Assembly (NCBI RefSeq): GCF_014644455.1
Contig: NZ_BMKS01000018.1
Coordinates: forward strand, 1 to 64,000
Source: Caldovatus sediminis
GTDB lineage: Bacteria; Pseudomonadota; Alphaproteobacteria; Acetobacterales; Acetobacteraceae
DNA length: 64,000 nt
Direction: 5' to 3'
In this document: positions 1 through 7,269 of the stretch, piece by piece
How positions within the stretch are numbered: position 1 is the stretch's first letter
Layout of the letters: every line of letters begins with the position of its first letter
Notes under the pieces: model-generated
What the model saw: only the letters and a program-made list of their open reading frames with translations
The model's database searches: none
What the model was told of the DNA's origin: nothing
Made by a program: the position numbers and the translations under genes

Positions 1-136
1 CAACCGCGTCTTCGACAGCTACGACGCCATCCTCGACGCCTGCGGCGACGCCTGGAACTGGCTCGCCGATCAGCCCGAGCGCAGCACCGCCATCGCCTCA
101 CCCGCCTACGCACAGGTCAACTTCTGATGCCGCGCG
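1..136 (+). mobile_element. Right end of an IS630-type insertion sequence (cut by window edge)
   Basis: The window opens inside a transposase reading frame that stops at 127. A TA dinucleotide lies at 137-138. IS630/Tc1-mariner elements duplicate a TA target, so the element boundary may be at about 136, which is inference. The next gene, an M48 protease on the other strand, has its stop codon at 139-141, immediately outside. The terminal inverted repeat cannot be confirmed without the left end. Confidence 0.55.
2..127 (+). CDS. IS630 family transposase, C-terminal fragment
   Basis: This is the last 41 codons of a transposase cut by the window edge. The frame starting at base 2 reads NRVFDSYDAILDACGDAWNW and ends in a TGA at 125-127. 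This tail, with 'LADQPERS' and a final 'YAQVNF', resembles the conserved C-terminus of DDE transposases of the IS630 group common in alphaproteobacteria. The catalytic DDE residues lie upstream, outside the window, so it cannot be said whether the element is intact or active. Confidence 0.75.
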   Translation, partial: NRVFDSYDAILDACGDAWNWLADQPERSTAIASPAYAQVNF

Positions 137-138
137 TA

Positions 139-1143
139 TCAGAGGAGCCAGCGGCCGGCCACGCGCTGACCCAGGCGGCCGCGCCACGGCCCGACGCCGC
201 CGCCCCAGCCTGGCGGCCCCCCGGCTGGCAGCCAGCCGTCCCGGACCTCGGTGGGCCATTCGGGCACCGAGGGGACGAGGGCGATCGTCTCCGACAGGCG
301 CGCGATCCGCTCGCGGATCGTGGGGTGGGTGCGGAACCACCGCAGCCAGCGCGCGCCGCTGCGGCTGGCCAGGCGCTCCCAGTCGTCGCCCTGAATGCGC
401 TCGAGCCGCATCAGCGCCGCGGCCAGGCCGCCGGGGTCGCCGGTCAGCTCGACGGCGCCGGCATCGGCCAGGAGCTCGCGCCGGCGCGAGAGCGAGAGGA
501 TGAGCAGGTCGCCGAGCACCGGCGCTGCCATCAGCAGCAGGAAGGCGATCGGCGAGGGCGCCTCGCCGGCGGCGAGCAGCAACGGGAACCAGAGCACCAG
601 CATCAGCGCCCCGAAGGTGCCCATGATCCGGGTCAGCGAGGACGCCGCGGCCGCGAGCCGCATCACCCGTACGTCGCCGTGCCGGAGATGCGCGATCTCG
701 TGCGCGAGGATCGCGGCGACCTCGCGCGGCGGCAGGGCGCGCAGCAGGGCGAGGGTGAGGGCGATGGCCGGACGCGCGCGGTCGCCAGCGGCCATCGCCT
801 GCAGCACGGGCGAGGGCAGCAGGTAGAGGGCGGGAGCGCGCAGCAGGCCCGCCCGGCGGGCCAGGGTCCGGGCCACCGCGTGGAGTTCGGGCGCCGCCTC
901 GGGCGGCAGCGGCACGCCGCCGAGAAGCTGGCGGAACACCGCGCTGCCCGGCTCCGGGTCGAACAGCAGCAGCGCCAGCGCGACGCCGGCCGCCACCAGC
1001 AGCCCCGGCAGGCCGGCGACGATCAGTCCCGAGAGCGCGGCCAGCGCGGTGAGCCCGAGCAGCAGCAGCGCCGACTGCAGGCGGTTCAGCCGCGCCTGCC
1101 GGGCCAGCGCGGCGGTGTCGAGCGCGAGGCGGTAGGCGGCCAC
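139..1143 (-). CDS. M48 family zinc metalloprotease (HtpX-like)
   Basis: The 334-residue product is a membrane-bound zinc endopeptidase. Two hydrophobic segments lie near residues 25-65. A zinc-binding HEIAH motif is at residues 148-152 and a downstream 'RRRELLADAGAVE' segment supplies the likely third ligand, as in M48/HtpX proteases. Two more hydrophobic stretches near 175-215 would anchor the domain. In this family such enzymes degrade misfolded membrane or periplasmic proteins. The neighbouring co-chaperone genes on the same strand, 7 bases upstream, fit a protein-quality-control group. The C-terminus ends 12 bases from the IS630 transposase stop, so the last residues could be altered by that insertion. 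Confidence 0.85.
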   Translation of the reverse strand: MAAYRLALDTAALARQARLNRLQSALLLLGLTALAALSGLIVAGLPGLLVAAGVALALLLFDPEPGSAVFRQLLGGVPLPPEAAPELHAVARTLARRAGLLRAPALYLLPSPVLQAMAAGDRARPAIALTLALLRALPPREVAAILAHEIAHLRHGDVRVMRLAAAASSLTRIMGTFGALMLVLWFPLLLAAGEAPSPIAFLLLMAAPVLGDLLILSLSRRRELLADAGAVELTGDPGGLAAALMRLERIQGDDWERLASRSGARWLRWFRTHPTIRERIARLSETIALVPSVPEWPTEVRDGWLPAGGPPGWGGGVGPWRGRLGQRVAGRWLL

Positions 1144-1150
1144 GCCGCGC

Positions 1151-1483
1151 TCAGCCCGGCGCGGGACCGTCGCGGCCCTCGGCCGCGGCGCGGAGCGCCG
1201 CGAGCGCCTCCGTGCGCAGCGGCTCGGGCAGGCGGTCGAGCGCCGCGCTCACCTGCCGCAGCGCGCGGCGCAGGCCGTGGATCTGGTCGATCAGGGCGAG
1301 CGCGACGGCCACCCCCTCGGCGTTCACGCCGAGCCGCTCGGTGAGGTCGCGGATCAGGGCGGCGCGCGCCAGTTCGGCCTCGGACAGGTCCGGCCCGCCG
1401 CAGATCCAGCCCTCCGCGACCCAGGCATCGAAGGTCTGCTCGCTGATCTCGGCGCGCAGCAGGAACTCGGCGCGGGCGATCAT
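1151..1483 (-). CDS. cbpM: Chaperone modulator CbpM family protein
   Basis: A 110-residue cytoplasmic protein rich in helix, with '[17 protein letters not shown]' near the N-terminus and a leucine/arginine-rich helical C-terminus. The length and this MerR-like N-terminal helical pattern match CbpM, which binds the J domain of CbpA and restrains its co-chaperone activity. The start overlaps the cbpA stop by four bases, so the two are translationally coupled, which is the arrangement known for cbpAM. The Pro-Ala-rich C-terminal end is poorly conserved. Assignment rests mainly on context plus length and fold pattern. Confidence 0.75.
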   Translation of the reverse strand: MIARAEFLLRAEISEQTFDAWVAEGWICGGPDLSEAELARAALIRDLTERLGVNAEGVAVALALIDQIHGLRRALRQVSAALDRLPEPLRTEALAALRAAAEGRDGPAPG

Positions 1484-2424
1484 TGCCTCCCCTCCCGCGG
1501 GTTGTGCGCGCGACCGGCCTGCCAGCCGCGCACGAAGGCCTCGAGCTCGGGATCGGGCTTGTCGGGCAGGAACACGCGCAGCTCGGCATAGGCGTCGCCG
1601 CGGGTGCCGTCCCGGCGCGGCACGCCGCGCCCGCGCAGGCGGAGCACCGTGCCCGTGTTGCTGCCGGGGGGCACCGTGACCATCACGGGGCCGGCCGGGG
1701 TGGGCACTTCGACCTTGGCGCCGAGCACCGCCTCGACGAGGCTCACCGGCAGTTCCAGGTGAATGTCGTCGCCGCGGCGGGTGAAGCGGTGATGCCCGCC
1801 GACCTCCAGCTCGACCAGCAAATCGCCCGGCGGGCCGCCGCCGACGCCCGGCAGGCCCTTGCCGCGCAGCCGCAGCACCTGCCCGTCGTGCGCGCCCGGC
1901 GGGACCTGCACGTCCACCACCGAGCCGTCGGGCAGGGTGAGGCGCTTGGTGGCGCCGTTGATCGCCTCCAGGAACTCGAGGTGGAGCCGGCCGCGCAGGT
2001 CGCCGCCGCGCATCCGGATGCCGGCGCCCTCGAACGTCTCGCCGGGTCGCCGGCCCGGGCCGCCGCGGCCGAAGATCGCGGCGAGCAGGTCGTCGGCGTC
2101 GAGGATGTCGGCGAAGCCGGCGTCGGTGGCATAGGCGTCGCCGGCCGCGCCGGCGTGCTCGCGCCAGAAGCGGCGGGCCTGCGGCCGTTCCGCCCCGGTC
2201 GCGTCGATCTCGCCGCGGTCGAAGCGCGCGCGCTTCTCGGGGTCGCCCAGCAGCTCGTAGGCGGCCGTGACCTTCTTGAAACGCTCCTCCGCCGCCTTGT
2301 CGCCCGGGTTGAGGTCCGGGTGCAGCTTGCGCGCGAGCTTGCGGTAGGCGCTCCGGATCTCCTCGGCCGAGGCGTCGCGCTTGACGCCGAGCAGCGCGTA
2401 GGGGTCGTCGGACGCCTCGCTCAT
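1480..2424 (-). CDS. cbpA: J-domain co-chaperone CbpA (DnaJ class B)
   Basis: 314 residues. An N-terminal J domain (about residues 7-70) carries the HPD signature at 35-37, which stimulates DnaK ATPase. No CXXCXGXG zinc-finger repeats are present, so this is CbpA-type rather than DnaJ itself. A short linker leads into two C-terminal beta-sandwich substrate-binding domains, with the characteristic 'RLRGKGLP' and 'LRLRGRGVP' segments. It is followed by cbpM with a 4-base overlap. The start codon has only a weak ribosome-binding site; a strong one serves a short upstream reading frame that overlaps this start. DNA binding, known for E. coli CbpA, cannot be judged here. Confidence 0.9.
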   Translation of the reverse strand: MSEASDDPYALLGVKRDASAEEIRSAYRKLARKLHPDLNPGDKAAEERFKKVTAAYELLGDPEKRARFDRGEIDATGAERPQARRFWREHAGAAGDAYATDAGFADILDADDLLAAIFGRGGPGRRPGETFEGAGIRMRGGDLRGRLHLEFLEAINGATKRLTLPDGSVVDVQVPPGAHDGQVLRLRGKGLPGVGGGPPGDLLVELEVGGHHRFTRRGDDIHLELPVSLVEAVLGAKVEVPTPAGPVMVTVPPGSNTGTVLRLRGRGVPRRDGTRGDAYAELRVFLPDKPDPELEAFVRGWQAGRAHNPREGRQ

Positions 2425-2507
2425 CGCACCGTTCGCCCCCGGGAACCGGCGCGACCCTGGGCCGCTCGGGGTCGCGGACGGGTCGGTCGCCGGTCGTGTT
2501 CGACCAT
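2421..2507 (-). CDS. Possible 28-residue leader ORF coupled to cbpA
   Basis: An ATG at 2507 is preceded by a consensus AAGGAG seven bases upstream. It opens a 28-codon frame ([20 protein letters not shown]...) whose TGA overlaps the cbpA ATG (ATGA). The peptide is Arg/Pro-rich and not recognised. Because cbpA has no good ribosome-binding site of its own, ribosomes finishing this frame could re-initiate on cbpA. That is inference from spacing; the ORF may also be fortuitous. Confidence 0.35.
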   Translation of the reverse strand: MVEHDRRPTRPRPRAAQGRAGSRGRTVR

Positions 2508-2569
2508 GCCTGCTCTCCTTGTCGCGAGGGCCGGACGCAGCCGGCCGCCACGGCCCCCGTGGCGCGGGC

Positions 2570-2599
2570 GTAAGACGGCATCGTGGCGCGCGGCGTCAA
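2570..2599 (-). promoter_or_regulatory. Candidate promoter of cbpA-cbpM
   Basis: Reading the minus strand, TTGACG (2599-2594) is followed after 18 bases by TCTTAC (2575-2570), within the longer string CACCTTGACG. A leading C before TTGA is typical of alphaproteobacterial heat-shock (RpoH) promoters, which would suit a co-chaperone operon, but the -10 is not a clear RpoH match. The leader before the cbpA ATG would be about 140 bases and would include the 28-codon upstream frame. Confidence 0.35.
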
Positions 2600-2646
2600 G
2601 GTGCCGCGGGCGACTCGGGGAACGGCGTCGCCCGCACGCGCGCCGT

Positions 2647-3660
2647 TCAGCTGCTGGCCTCGCCGATCCGGGCCAGGCGCTGCATCACCGCCTCGCCCAC
2701 CAGCGGGTTGCCGAGGCGTGCCCAGACCGGGCGCATCGCCTCGCGCCACTCGGCACGCTGCTCCGGCGTCAGCGTGTGCACCGTGGCGCCGAGCGAGGCG
2801 ATGCGCCGGTAGGCCTCCTCGTTGATCCGCTCCGTGTTGGCCCAGTTCCACTCGGTCGCCTTGGCGAGGTTGCGGCGGACCGCGTCGCGCCGCTCCGCCG
2901 GCAGGCGGTCCCACCAGGCCTTGTTGGTGCAGACGACGTAGAAGTCCAGGATGTAGCCGATGCGGGTGATGTGGTCGGCGATCTCGTAGAGCTTGCTGGC
3001 GAGCCAGGCGTTCGCCACCGGCTCCACCGCGTCGATCACGCCCTGCGCGAGCGCGGTCGGCACCTCGCCCCAGTTGATCGTCACCACGTTGGCGCCGAGC
3101 TCGCGGAAGGCCTCGACGTAGTTGGCGCCCGAGGGGACGCGGATCTTCACCCCGCGCATGTCGGCGGGGCGCAGAATCGGCGTGCCGCGACGACCGACGT
3201 CGCGGTAGCCGTTGAGCCAGAAGGCGACCGGCTCCATCGCCTTGGCGCGCAGCTCGTCGAACAGGGCGCGGGACAGCTCCTCGTCCTCGATCACCGCCTG
3301 CAGGGCGCGCGGCGTCGGCAGCAGGTAGGGCAGGCCGAGCACGGCGAGCTTCGGCGCGGTGGCGGCGTAGATGCCCGCGACCGGCGCGATGAACTGGATG
3401 GCACCGAGCTGCAGCGCCTGCACCTGGCCGCGCTGGTCGTAGAGCGTGCCGGAATGGTGGAGCTGCACCTGCACCCGCGGGCCGAGATCGGACTCGATCT
3501 CGCGCTTGAACAGCTCCCAGGTCTGGCCCTTGAGCGAGGTGGCCTGGGTGTCGTTGTTGATGACGATGCGCGTCGCCGCCTGGGCGCGCGCGGCGCCGGG
3601 CGGCGTGCCGAGGGCGATCGCGGCGAGGCCGCCGAACGCGGCGCGGCGGGGGACGGTCAT
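2647..3660 (-). CDS. TRAP transporter substrate-binding protein (DctP family)
   Basis: The 337-residue periplasmic receptor binds the transported acid and delivers it to the DctQ/DctM membrane pair. An N-terminal signal with an Arg pair (residues 5-6, 'PRRAAFGGLAAIALG') ends near an AQA motif. The family landmarks are visible: 'LQLGAIQFIAP', the 'GVKIRVPSG' segment whose Arg normally salt-bridges the substrate carboxylate, and 'EVPTALAQGVIDAVE'. I chose ATG 3660 over one 39 bases upstream because it has an AGGGAGG ribosome-binding site and starts the signal peptide directly. The dctM gene begins upstream on the same strand. The ligand is unknown, but an organic acid is likely. Confidence 0.9.
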   Translation of the reverse strand: MTVPRRAAFGGLAAIALGTPPGAARAQAATRIVINNDTQATSLKGQTWELFKREIESDLGPRVQVQLHHSGTLYDQRGQVQALQLGAIQFIAPVAGIYAATAPKLAVLGLPYLLPTPRALQAVIEDEELSRALFDELRAKAMEPVAFWLNGYRDVGRRGTPILRPADMRGVKIRVPSGANYVEAFRELGANVVTINWGEVPTALAQGVIDAVEPVANAWLASKLYEIADHITRIGYILDFYVVCTNKAWWDRLPAERRDAVRRNLAKATEWNWANTERINEEAYRRIASLGATVHTLTPEQRAEWREAMRPVWARLGNPLVGEAVMQRLARIGEASS

Positions 3661-3703
3661 GGCGGGCTCCCTCCCTGTGCGGTCTTCTCGCCGGAGCATC
3701 GCC

Positions 3704-5029
3704 CTAGAACAGGACGCCCGGCAAGAAGGTCGAGAGCCAGGGCACGTAGGTGACGAGCAGCAGCATCAGGAAGGCCACCGCCACCCAGGGCAGCGAGGCG
3801 ATCACCACCTCGTGGATCGGCACGTTGGCGATGGTGGAGGAGACGTAGAGGTTGATGCCGACGGGCGGCGAGATCAGCGCCAGCTCGATGTTCACCACCA
3901 CGATGATGCAGAGGTGCAGCGGGTCCACGCCGAGCTCCATCGCCGCCGGGAACAGGATCGGCATGAACAGCAGGATCATCGGCACCCCGTCCATGAAGAT
4001 GCCGGCGATGATCAAGACGACGTTGACGAGGAGCAGGAACAGCCATTGCGGCATCTGCACCTCGACCATCCACTGGGCGAGCGCCGCCGGCACCCCCTGC
4101 TGAGTGAGGAAGAACGAGAACAGGATCGCCATGGTGGTGATCCAGAAGATCATGCCGATCCGCGGCGTCACCAGGAGCATGGTGCGGACCAGGCCGGGGA
4201 GCGTCGTCTCGCGGTAGACCAGGGTGCCGATCACCGCCGCCAGCGCGGAGCAGACGACCGCCGCCTCGGTCGGGGTGAAGATCGCGCCGCCCTGGAACCG
4301 GTGGCCGAAGATCTCGAAGGCGGGGAAGCCGTAGATGCCGACGATCAGGAAGACCGGAAGGCTCAGCGCCGGCAGCGCGTCGCGGATCGCGGCGCGGCGC
4401 TCGGTCCAGGGCAGCGGCGGCGCGACCGGCACGCGATCGCGCACGGCGAGCACGCGCGCCAGCGCCATCAGCAGCAGCCCGAAGAGGATCCCGGGCAGAA
4501 TGCCGGCGATGAAGAGCTTCGGGATCGAGGTCTCGGTGAGGAAGCCGTAGAGCACCATCGGGATCGAGGGTGGGATCAGGATGCCGAGCGAGCCGGCCGT
4601 CGTCATCGAGCCGACCGCGTAGCGCCTGGAGTATCCGTGCCGGATCATCGCCGGGATCATGATCCCGCCCACCGCCGCGACCGTCGCGCCGGAGGAGCCG
4701 GAGATCGCGGCGAAGAACATGCAGGCGAGCACGCCCGTCATCCCGATGCCGCCGCGCCGGTGCCCGACCAGCGCCTGCGCCACCGCGACCAGCCGGCGCA
4801 CGATACCGCCCGTCTCCATGAAGGCGGCAGCGAGGAAGAAAAACGGCACCGCCATCAGCGTCGTGCTGTCGATGTTCGACAGGATCTTCTGGCCGACCAG
4901 CGGCAGCGGGATCGGGTCGAACAGCAGCAGCGCGACGAGGGTGGAGGCGCCGAGCGTCACCGCGATCGGCGCCCCGAGGACGGCGAGGAGGACGAACAGT
5001 CCGAGGGCGGTGGCGACGGCGGCGGACAC
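3704..5029 (-). CDS. TRAP transporter large permease (DctM family)
   Basis: About 441 residues with a dozen or more hydrophobic segments, the length of DctM proteins. Conserved blocks include 'FFFLAAAFMETGGI', 'SGSSGATVAAVGGIMIPAM', 'GILIPPSIPMVLYG' and 'PPVGINLYV', all typical of the Na+-coupled large TRAP subunit. The proposed start is GTG at 5029, 14 bases after the dctQ stop. An upstream in-frame ATG at 5188 would add an unrelated Arg-rich stretch lying inside dctQ. Gene order on the minus strand is dctQ-dctM-dctP, one transport operon facing away from the catabolic operon at 5.8-11.6 kb. Confidence 0.9.
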   Translation of the reverse strand: MSAAVATALGLFVLLAVLGAPIAVTLGASTLVALLLFDPIPLPLVGQKILSNIDSTTLMAVPFFFLAAAFMETGGIVRRLVAVAQALVGHRRGGIGMTGVLACMFFAAISGSSGATVAAVGGIMIPAMIRHGYSRRYAVGSMTTAGSLGILIPPSIPMVLYGFLTETSIPKLFIAGILPGILFGLLLMALARVLAVRDRVPVAPPLPWTERRAAIRDALPALSLPVFLIVGIYGFPAFEIFGHRFQGGAIFTPTEAAVVCSALAAVIGTLVYRETTLPGLVRTMLLVTPRIGMIFWITTMAILFSFFLTQQGVPAALAQWMVEVQMPQWLFLLLVNVVLIIAGIFMDGVPMILLFMPILFPAAMELGVDPLHLCIIVVVNIELALISPPVGINLYVSSTIANVPIHEVVIASLPWVAVAFLMLLLVTYVPWLSTFLPGVLF

Positions 5030-5043
5030 GGCGGCGCCCCCGC

Positions 5044-5562
5044 TCAGTGCACCGAGGGGGCCGGGGCGCGAGCGCCGGCGGGCTGCCACGGATCGCCGCT
5101 CGGCGACCCGACGGCGGCCGGCACCAGCGCCGCATAGCGCACGCACATCAGCGCGAGGAACAGCGGCGTCACCAGGTAGGCGACCCACTCCGGCATGCCG
5201 GTCTCAACATTGGTGGTGCCCACCACGAACAGGAAGTCGAGATAGCCGAGCGCGGCCCACAGCATCACGCCGCAGAAGGCGAGGTTGATCGCGATGTTCA
5301 GCAGCTCCGCCGCGCGCCGCATCGGCGGGGCCAGATGCTGGAGGACCAGGTCCACGCGCACGTGCAGCCCGTCGCGCACCGCGCGCGCGGCGCCGATCAG
5401 GCACGCCCAGACCGTGAACTTGACGAAGGCCTCTTCCGACCAGACCACGCCCACGTTGAGCACGTAGCGCGCGAAGACCTGAGCGACGCCCACGACCAGG
5501 GCGGCCGAGAAGAAGAACGCCATGCCGAAGGTCTCGAGGCGGTCGATCAGGCGAAGCGGCAT
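5044..5562 (-). CDS. TRAP transporter small permease (DctQ family)
   Basis: 172 residues with four predicted membrane helices and the DctQ landmarks 'FARYVLNVGVVWSEEAFVKF' and 'RDGLHVRVDLVLQ'. It forms the small integral membrane subunit that links the binding protein to DctM. The start at 5562 gives 'MPLRLIDRLETFGMAFF', right before the first helix; longer in-frame extensions encode a basic, non-membrane stretch and are unlikely. It is the first gene of the transport operon. Its start is about 200 bases from the divergent lyase gene, so the two directions probably share a control region. Confidence 0.88.
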   Translation of the reverse strand: MPLRLIDRLETFGMAFFFSAALVVGVAQVFARYVLNVGVVWSEEAFVKFTVWACLIGAARAVRDGLHVRVDLVLQHLAPPMRRAAELLNIAINLAFCGVMLWAALGYLDFLFVVGTTNVETGMPEWVAYLVTPLFLALMCVRYAALVPAAVGSPSGDPWQPAGARAPAPSVH

Positions 5563-5688
5563 CGCGGATGTCCGGCAAGGGGTGGCGCGCGGGAGGGTTC
5601 GGCCGATCCGCCGGGCGATGCCCAGTCCGCCTCCTCCCTTCGCGGCGAGGCTCGCATCAGGCGCGGCGGACCGCAAGGGGATGCGCGA

Positions 5689-5717
5689 TTGACGCGGCCC
5701 GCGGCACGGCCGAGAGT
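5689..5717 (+). promoter_or_regulatory. Candidate promoter of the lyase-aldolase operon
   Basis: TTGACG at 5689-5694 is separated by 17 bases from GAGAGT at 5712-5717, a strong -35 with a weak -10. It would give a leader of about 40 bases to the GTG at 5766. Just downstream lies the inverted repeat CTTGCG-CCG-CGCAAG (5735-5749), well placed for a repressor between the promoter and the start codon. No regulator gene is adjacent. Confidence 0.4.
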
Positions 5718-5765
5718 CCCGGCAGCCGGCGGCCCTTGCGCCGCGCAAGCCGGAGGGCGAGCCCA

Positions 5766-6680
5766 GTGACCCAGGCCATGCCGAGCAAGACCGCGGCGCT
5801 GCGGGCGCTGCTCCGCGCCGGGACCTTCCTGCACATGCCCTCGGTGTACGACCCGCTCGGCGCGCGCCTGGTGGCGCAGGCCGGGTTCGAGGCCGGCTAT
5901 TGCGGCGGCTACGTCAGCGGCGCCTCGCGCTGCGTCACCGAGCCGCTGCTGACCATGACCGAGCAGATCGCCATCGCCGCGGAGGCCGCGGCCGCCGTGC
6001 CGATCCCCTTCTTGGCGGACGCCGGCGCCGGCTTCGGCGACCCGCTGCACACCATGCGCACGGTGCGCGAGTTCATCCGCGCCGGCGTCGCCGGCATCCA
6101 CATCGAGGACCAGCTCTTCCCCAAGCGCGCGCACTACCACAAGTACCAGGTGCACGCCGCGCCGATCGAGGAGTTCGCGCTGAAAATCCGCTACGCCTGT
6201 CGCGAGCGCGACCGCACCGACCCGGACTTCGTGATCATCGCGCGCACCGACACCTGCCGCGAGTTCGGGCTGGAGGAGGCCGCGCGGCGCATCAACCGCG
6301 CCGCCGAGGAGGGCGCTGACATGGGCCTCCTCTTCCCGCGCACCCTCGAGGAGACGGAGCGCGCGCCGCGCGAGTGCCGACTGCCGCTCGTCTACGTCAT
6401 GAGCCGCGGCAACCGCGACGGCCGGCCGATTCCCGCCGTCCCCGAGCTGAAGGCGATGGGCTGGGCCGCCTGCATCGACGCGCAGGTGATGCTGCTGACC
6501 GCCTTCGAGGCGAACCGGCGCGCGCTGGCCGAGCTGCGCGCGACCGGCGCCTTCACCGGCATGGGCGAGGAGGACTGCCGGCGCGCGCGCAAGGCGATCG
6601 AGGATCTGATCGGCCTCGACGAATACTACGCGATCGAGCAGGAGACGGTGGAGGGCCGGCCCGATGGCGGTGCGCATTGA
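5766..6680 (+). CDS. Isocitrate lyase/PEP mutase superfamily enzyme
   Basis: 304 residues of a (beta/alpha)8 barrel from the superfamily that makes or breaks C-C or C-P bonds next to a carboxylate (2-methylisocitrate lyase, oxaloacetate decarboxylase, PEP mutase). Seen here: 'GGYVSGASRC', 'PFLADAGAGFGDP' with metal-ligand acidic residues, 'GIHIEDQLFPKR', and 'IIARTDTCREFGLEEA'. The lyase-type catalytic KKCGH loop is absent; the matching position reads 'EDQLFPKRAHYHK', so substrate cannot be named. GTG 5766 has a GGAGG nine bases upstream and is preferred; ATG 5778 is the alternative. It overlaps the next gene by 17 bases and heads the operon. Confidence 0.85.
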   Translation: MTQAMPSKTAALRALLRAGTFLHMPSVYDPLGARLVAQAGFEAGYCGGYVSGASRCVTEPLLTMTEQIAIAAEAAAAVPIPFLADAGAGFGDPLHTMRTVREFIRAGVAGIHIEDQLFPKRAHYHKYQVHAAPIEEFALKIRYACRERDRTDPDFVIIARTDTCREFGLEEAARRINRAAEEGADMGLLFPRTLEETERAPRECRLPLVYVMSRGNRDGRPIPAVPELKAMGWAACIDAQVMLLTAFEANRRALAELRATGAFTGMGEEDCRRARKAIEDLIGLDEYYAIEQETVEGRPDGGAH

Positions 6681-7269
6681 CGAGGCGGGGCTGCGGCGCC
6701 TGTTCCCGAAGATCGACCGGATCAAGGACGCGGCGCTGCGGCGCGGCGTGGCCGCGATCTGGCTCGAGGTCGCGGCGGAATGCGCCTGGGAGCGCTTCGA
6801 GGACGTCCCGAAGAACCTCGAGGCCGAGCGCCACCGCCGGCTGACCGACCACATCCGCGGCGTCACGCGCATGGCGCTGGCGCTCGCCGAGGTGGCGAAG
6901 GCGGAGCACGGCACGGCCTACGATCGCGACCACCTGATCGCGATGTGCCTGCTGCACGACGTGAGCAAGCCGCTGGAGTGCGAGCCGGATCCGGAGGGCC
7001 GGCCCTCCGGCGGCCCGATGCCGCCGGCGCGGAAGAGCGAAATGGGGAGGCTGATCCAGCACGCCGTGTACGCCACGCACAAGTGCTTCGTGCACGGCCT
7101 GCCGCTCGCGGTCGCGCACGCCGTGAACACGCACACGCACCAGAGCGCCCACCGCTCGCTCACGGTGGAGGCAGCCTACCTGTTCTACGCCGACTACGCC
7201 GACAGCGATTCCGCCCTGATCCCCGCCGGCGGCCGCGGCTTTCTCGCACGGTGGGAGCTGGGGCGATGA
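6664..7269 (+). CDS. HD domain-containing protein
   Basis: 201 residues. The HD metal-binding signature appears as 'RHRRLTDHIRGVTRMALAL', then 'CLLHDVSKPLE' and later paired His residues ('HAVYATHKCF', 'HTHTHQSAH'), consistent with a metal-dependent phosphohydrolase fold. It starts inside the lyase gene (17-base overlap), and its stop overlaps the next start by ATGA, so it is firmly within the operon. HD proteins usually hydrolyse phosphate esters or nucleotides. Its role in an acid-catabolic operon is not known to me and I do not assign one. Confidence 0.75.
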   Translation: MAVRIDEAGLRRLFPKIDRIKDAALRRGVAAIWLEVAAECAWERFEDVPKNLEAERHRRLTDHIRGVTRMALALAEVAKAEHGTAYDRDHLIAMCLLHDVSKPLECEPDPEGRPSGGPMPPARKSEMGRLIQHAVYATHKCFVHGLPLAVAHAVNTHTHQSAHRSLTVEAAYLFYADYADSDSALIPAGGRGFLARWELGR

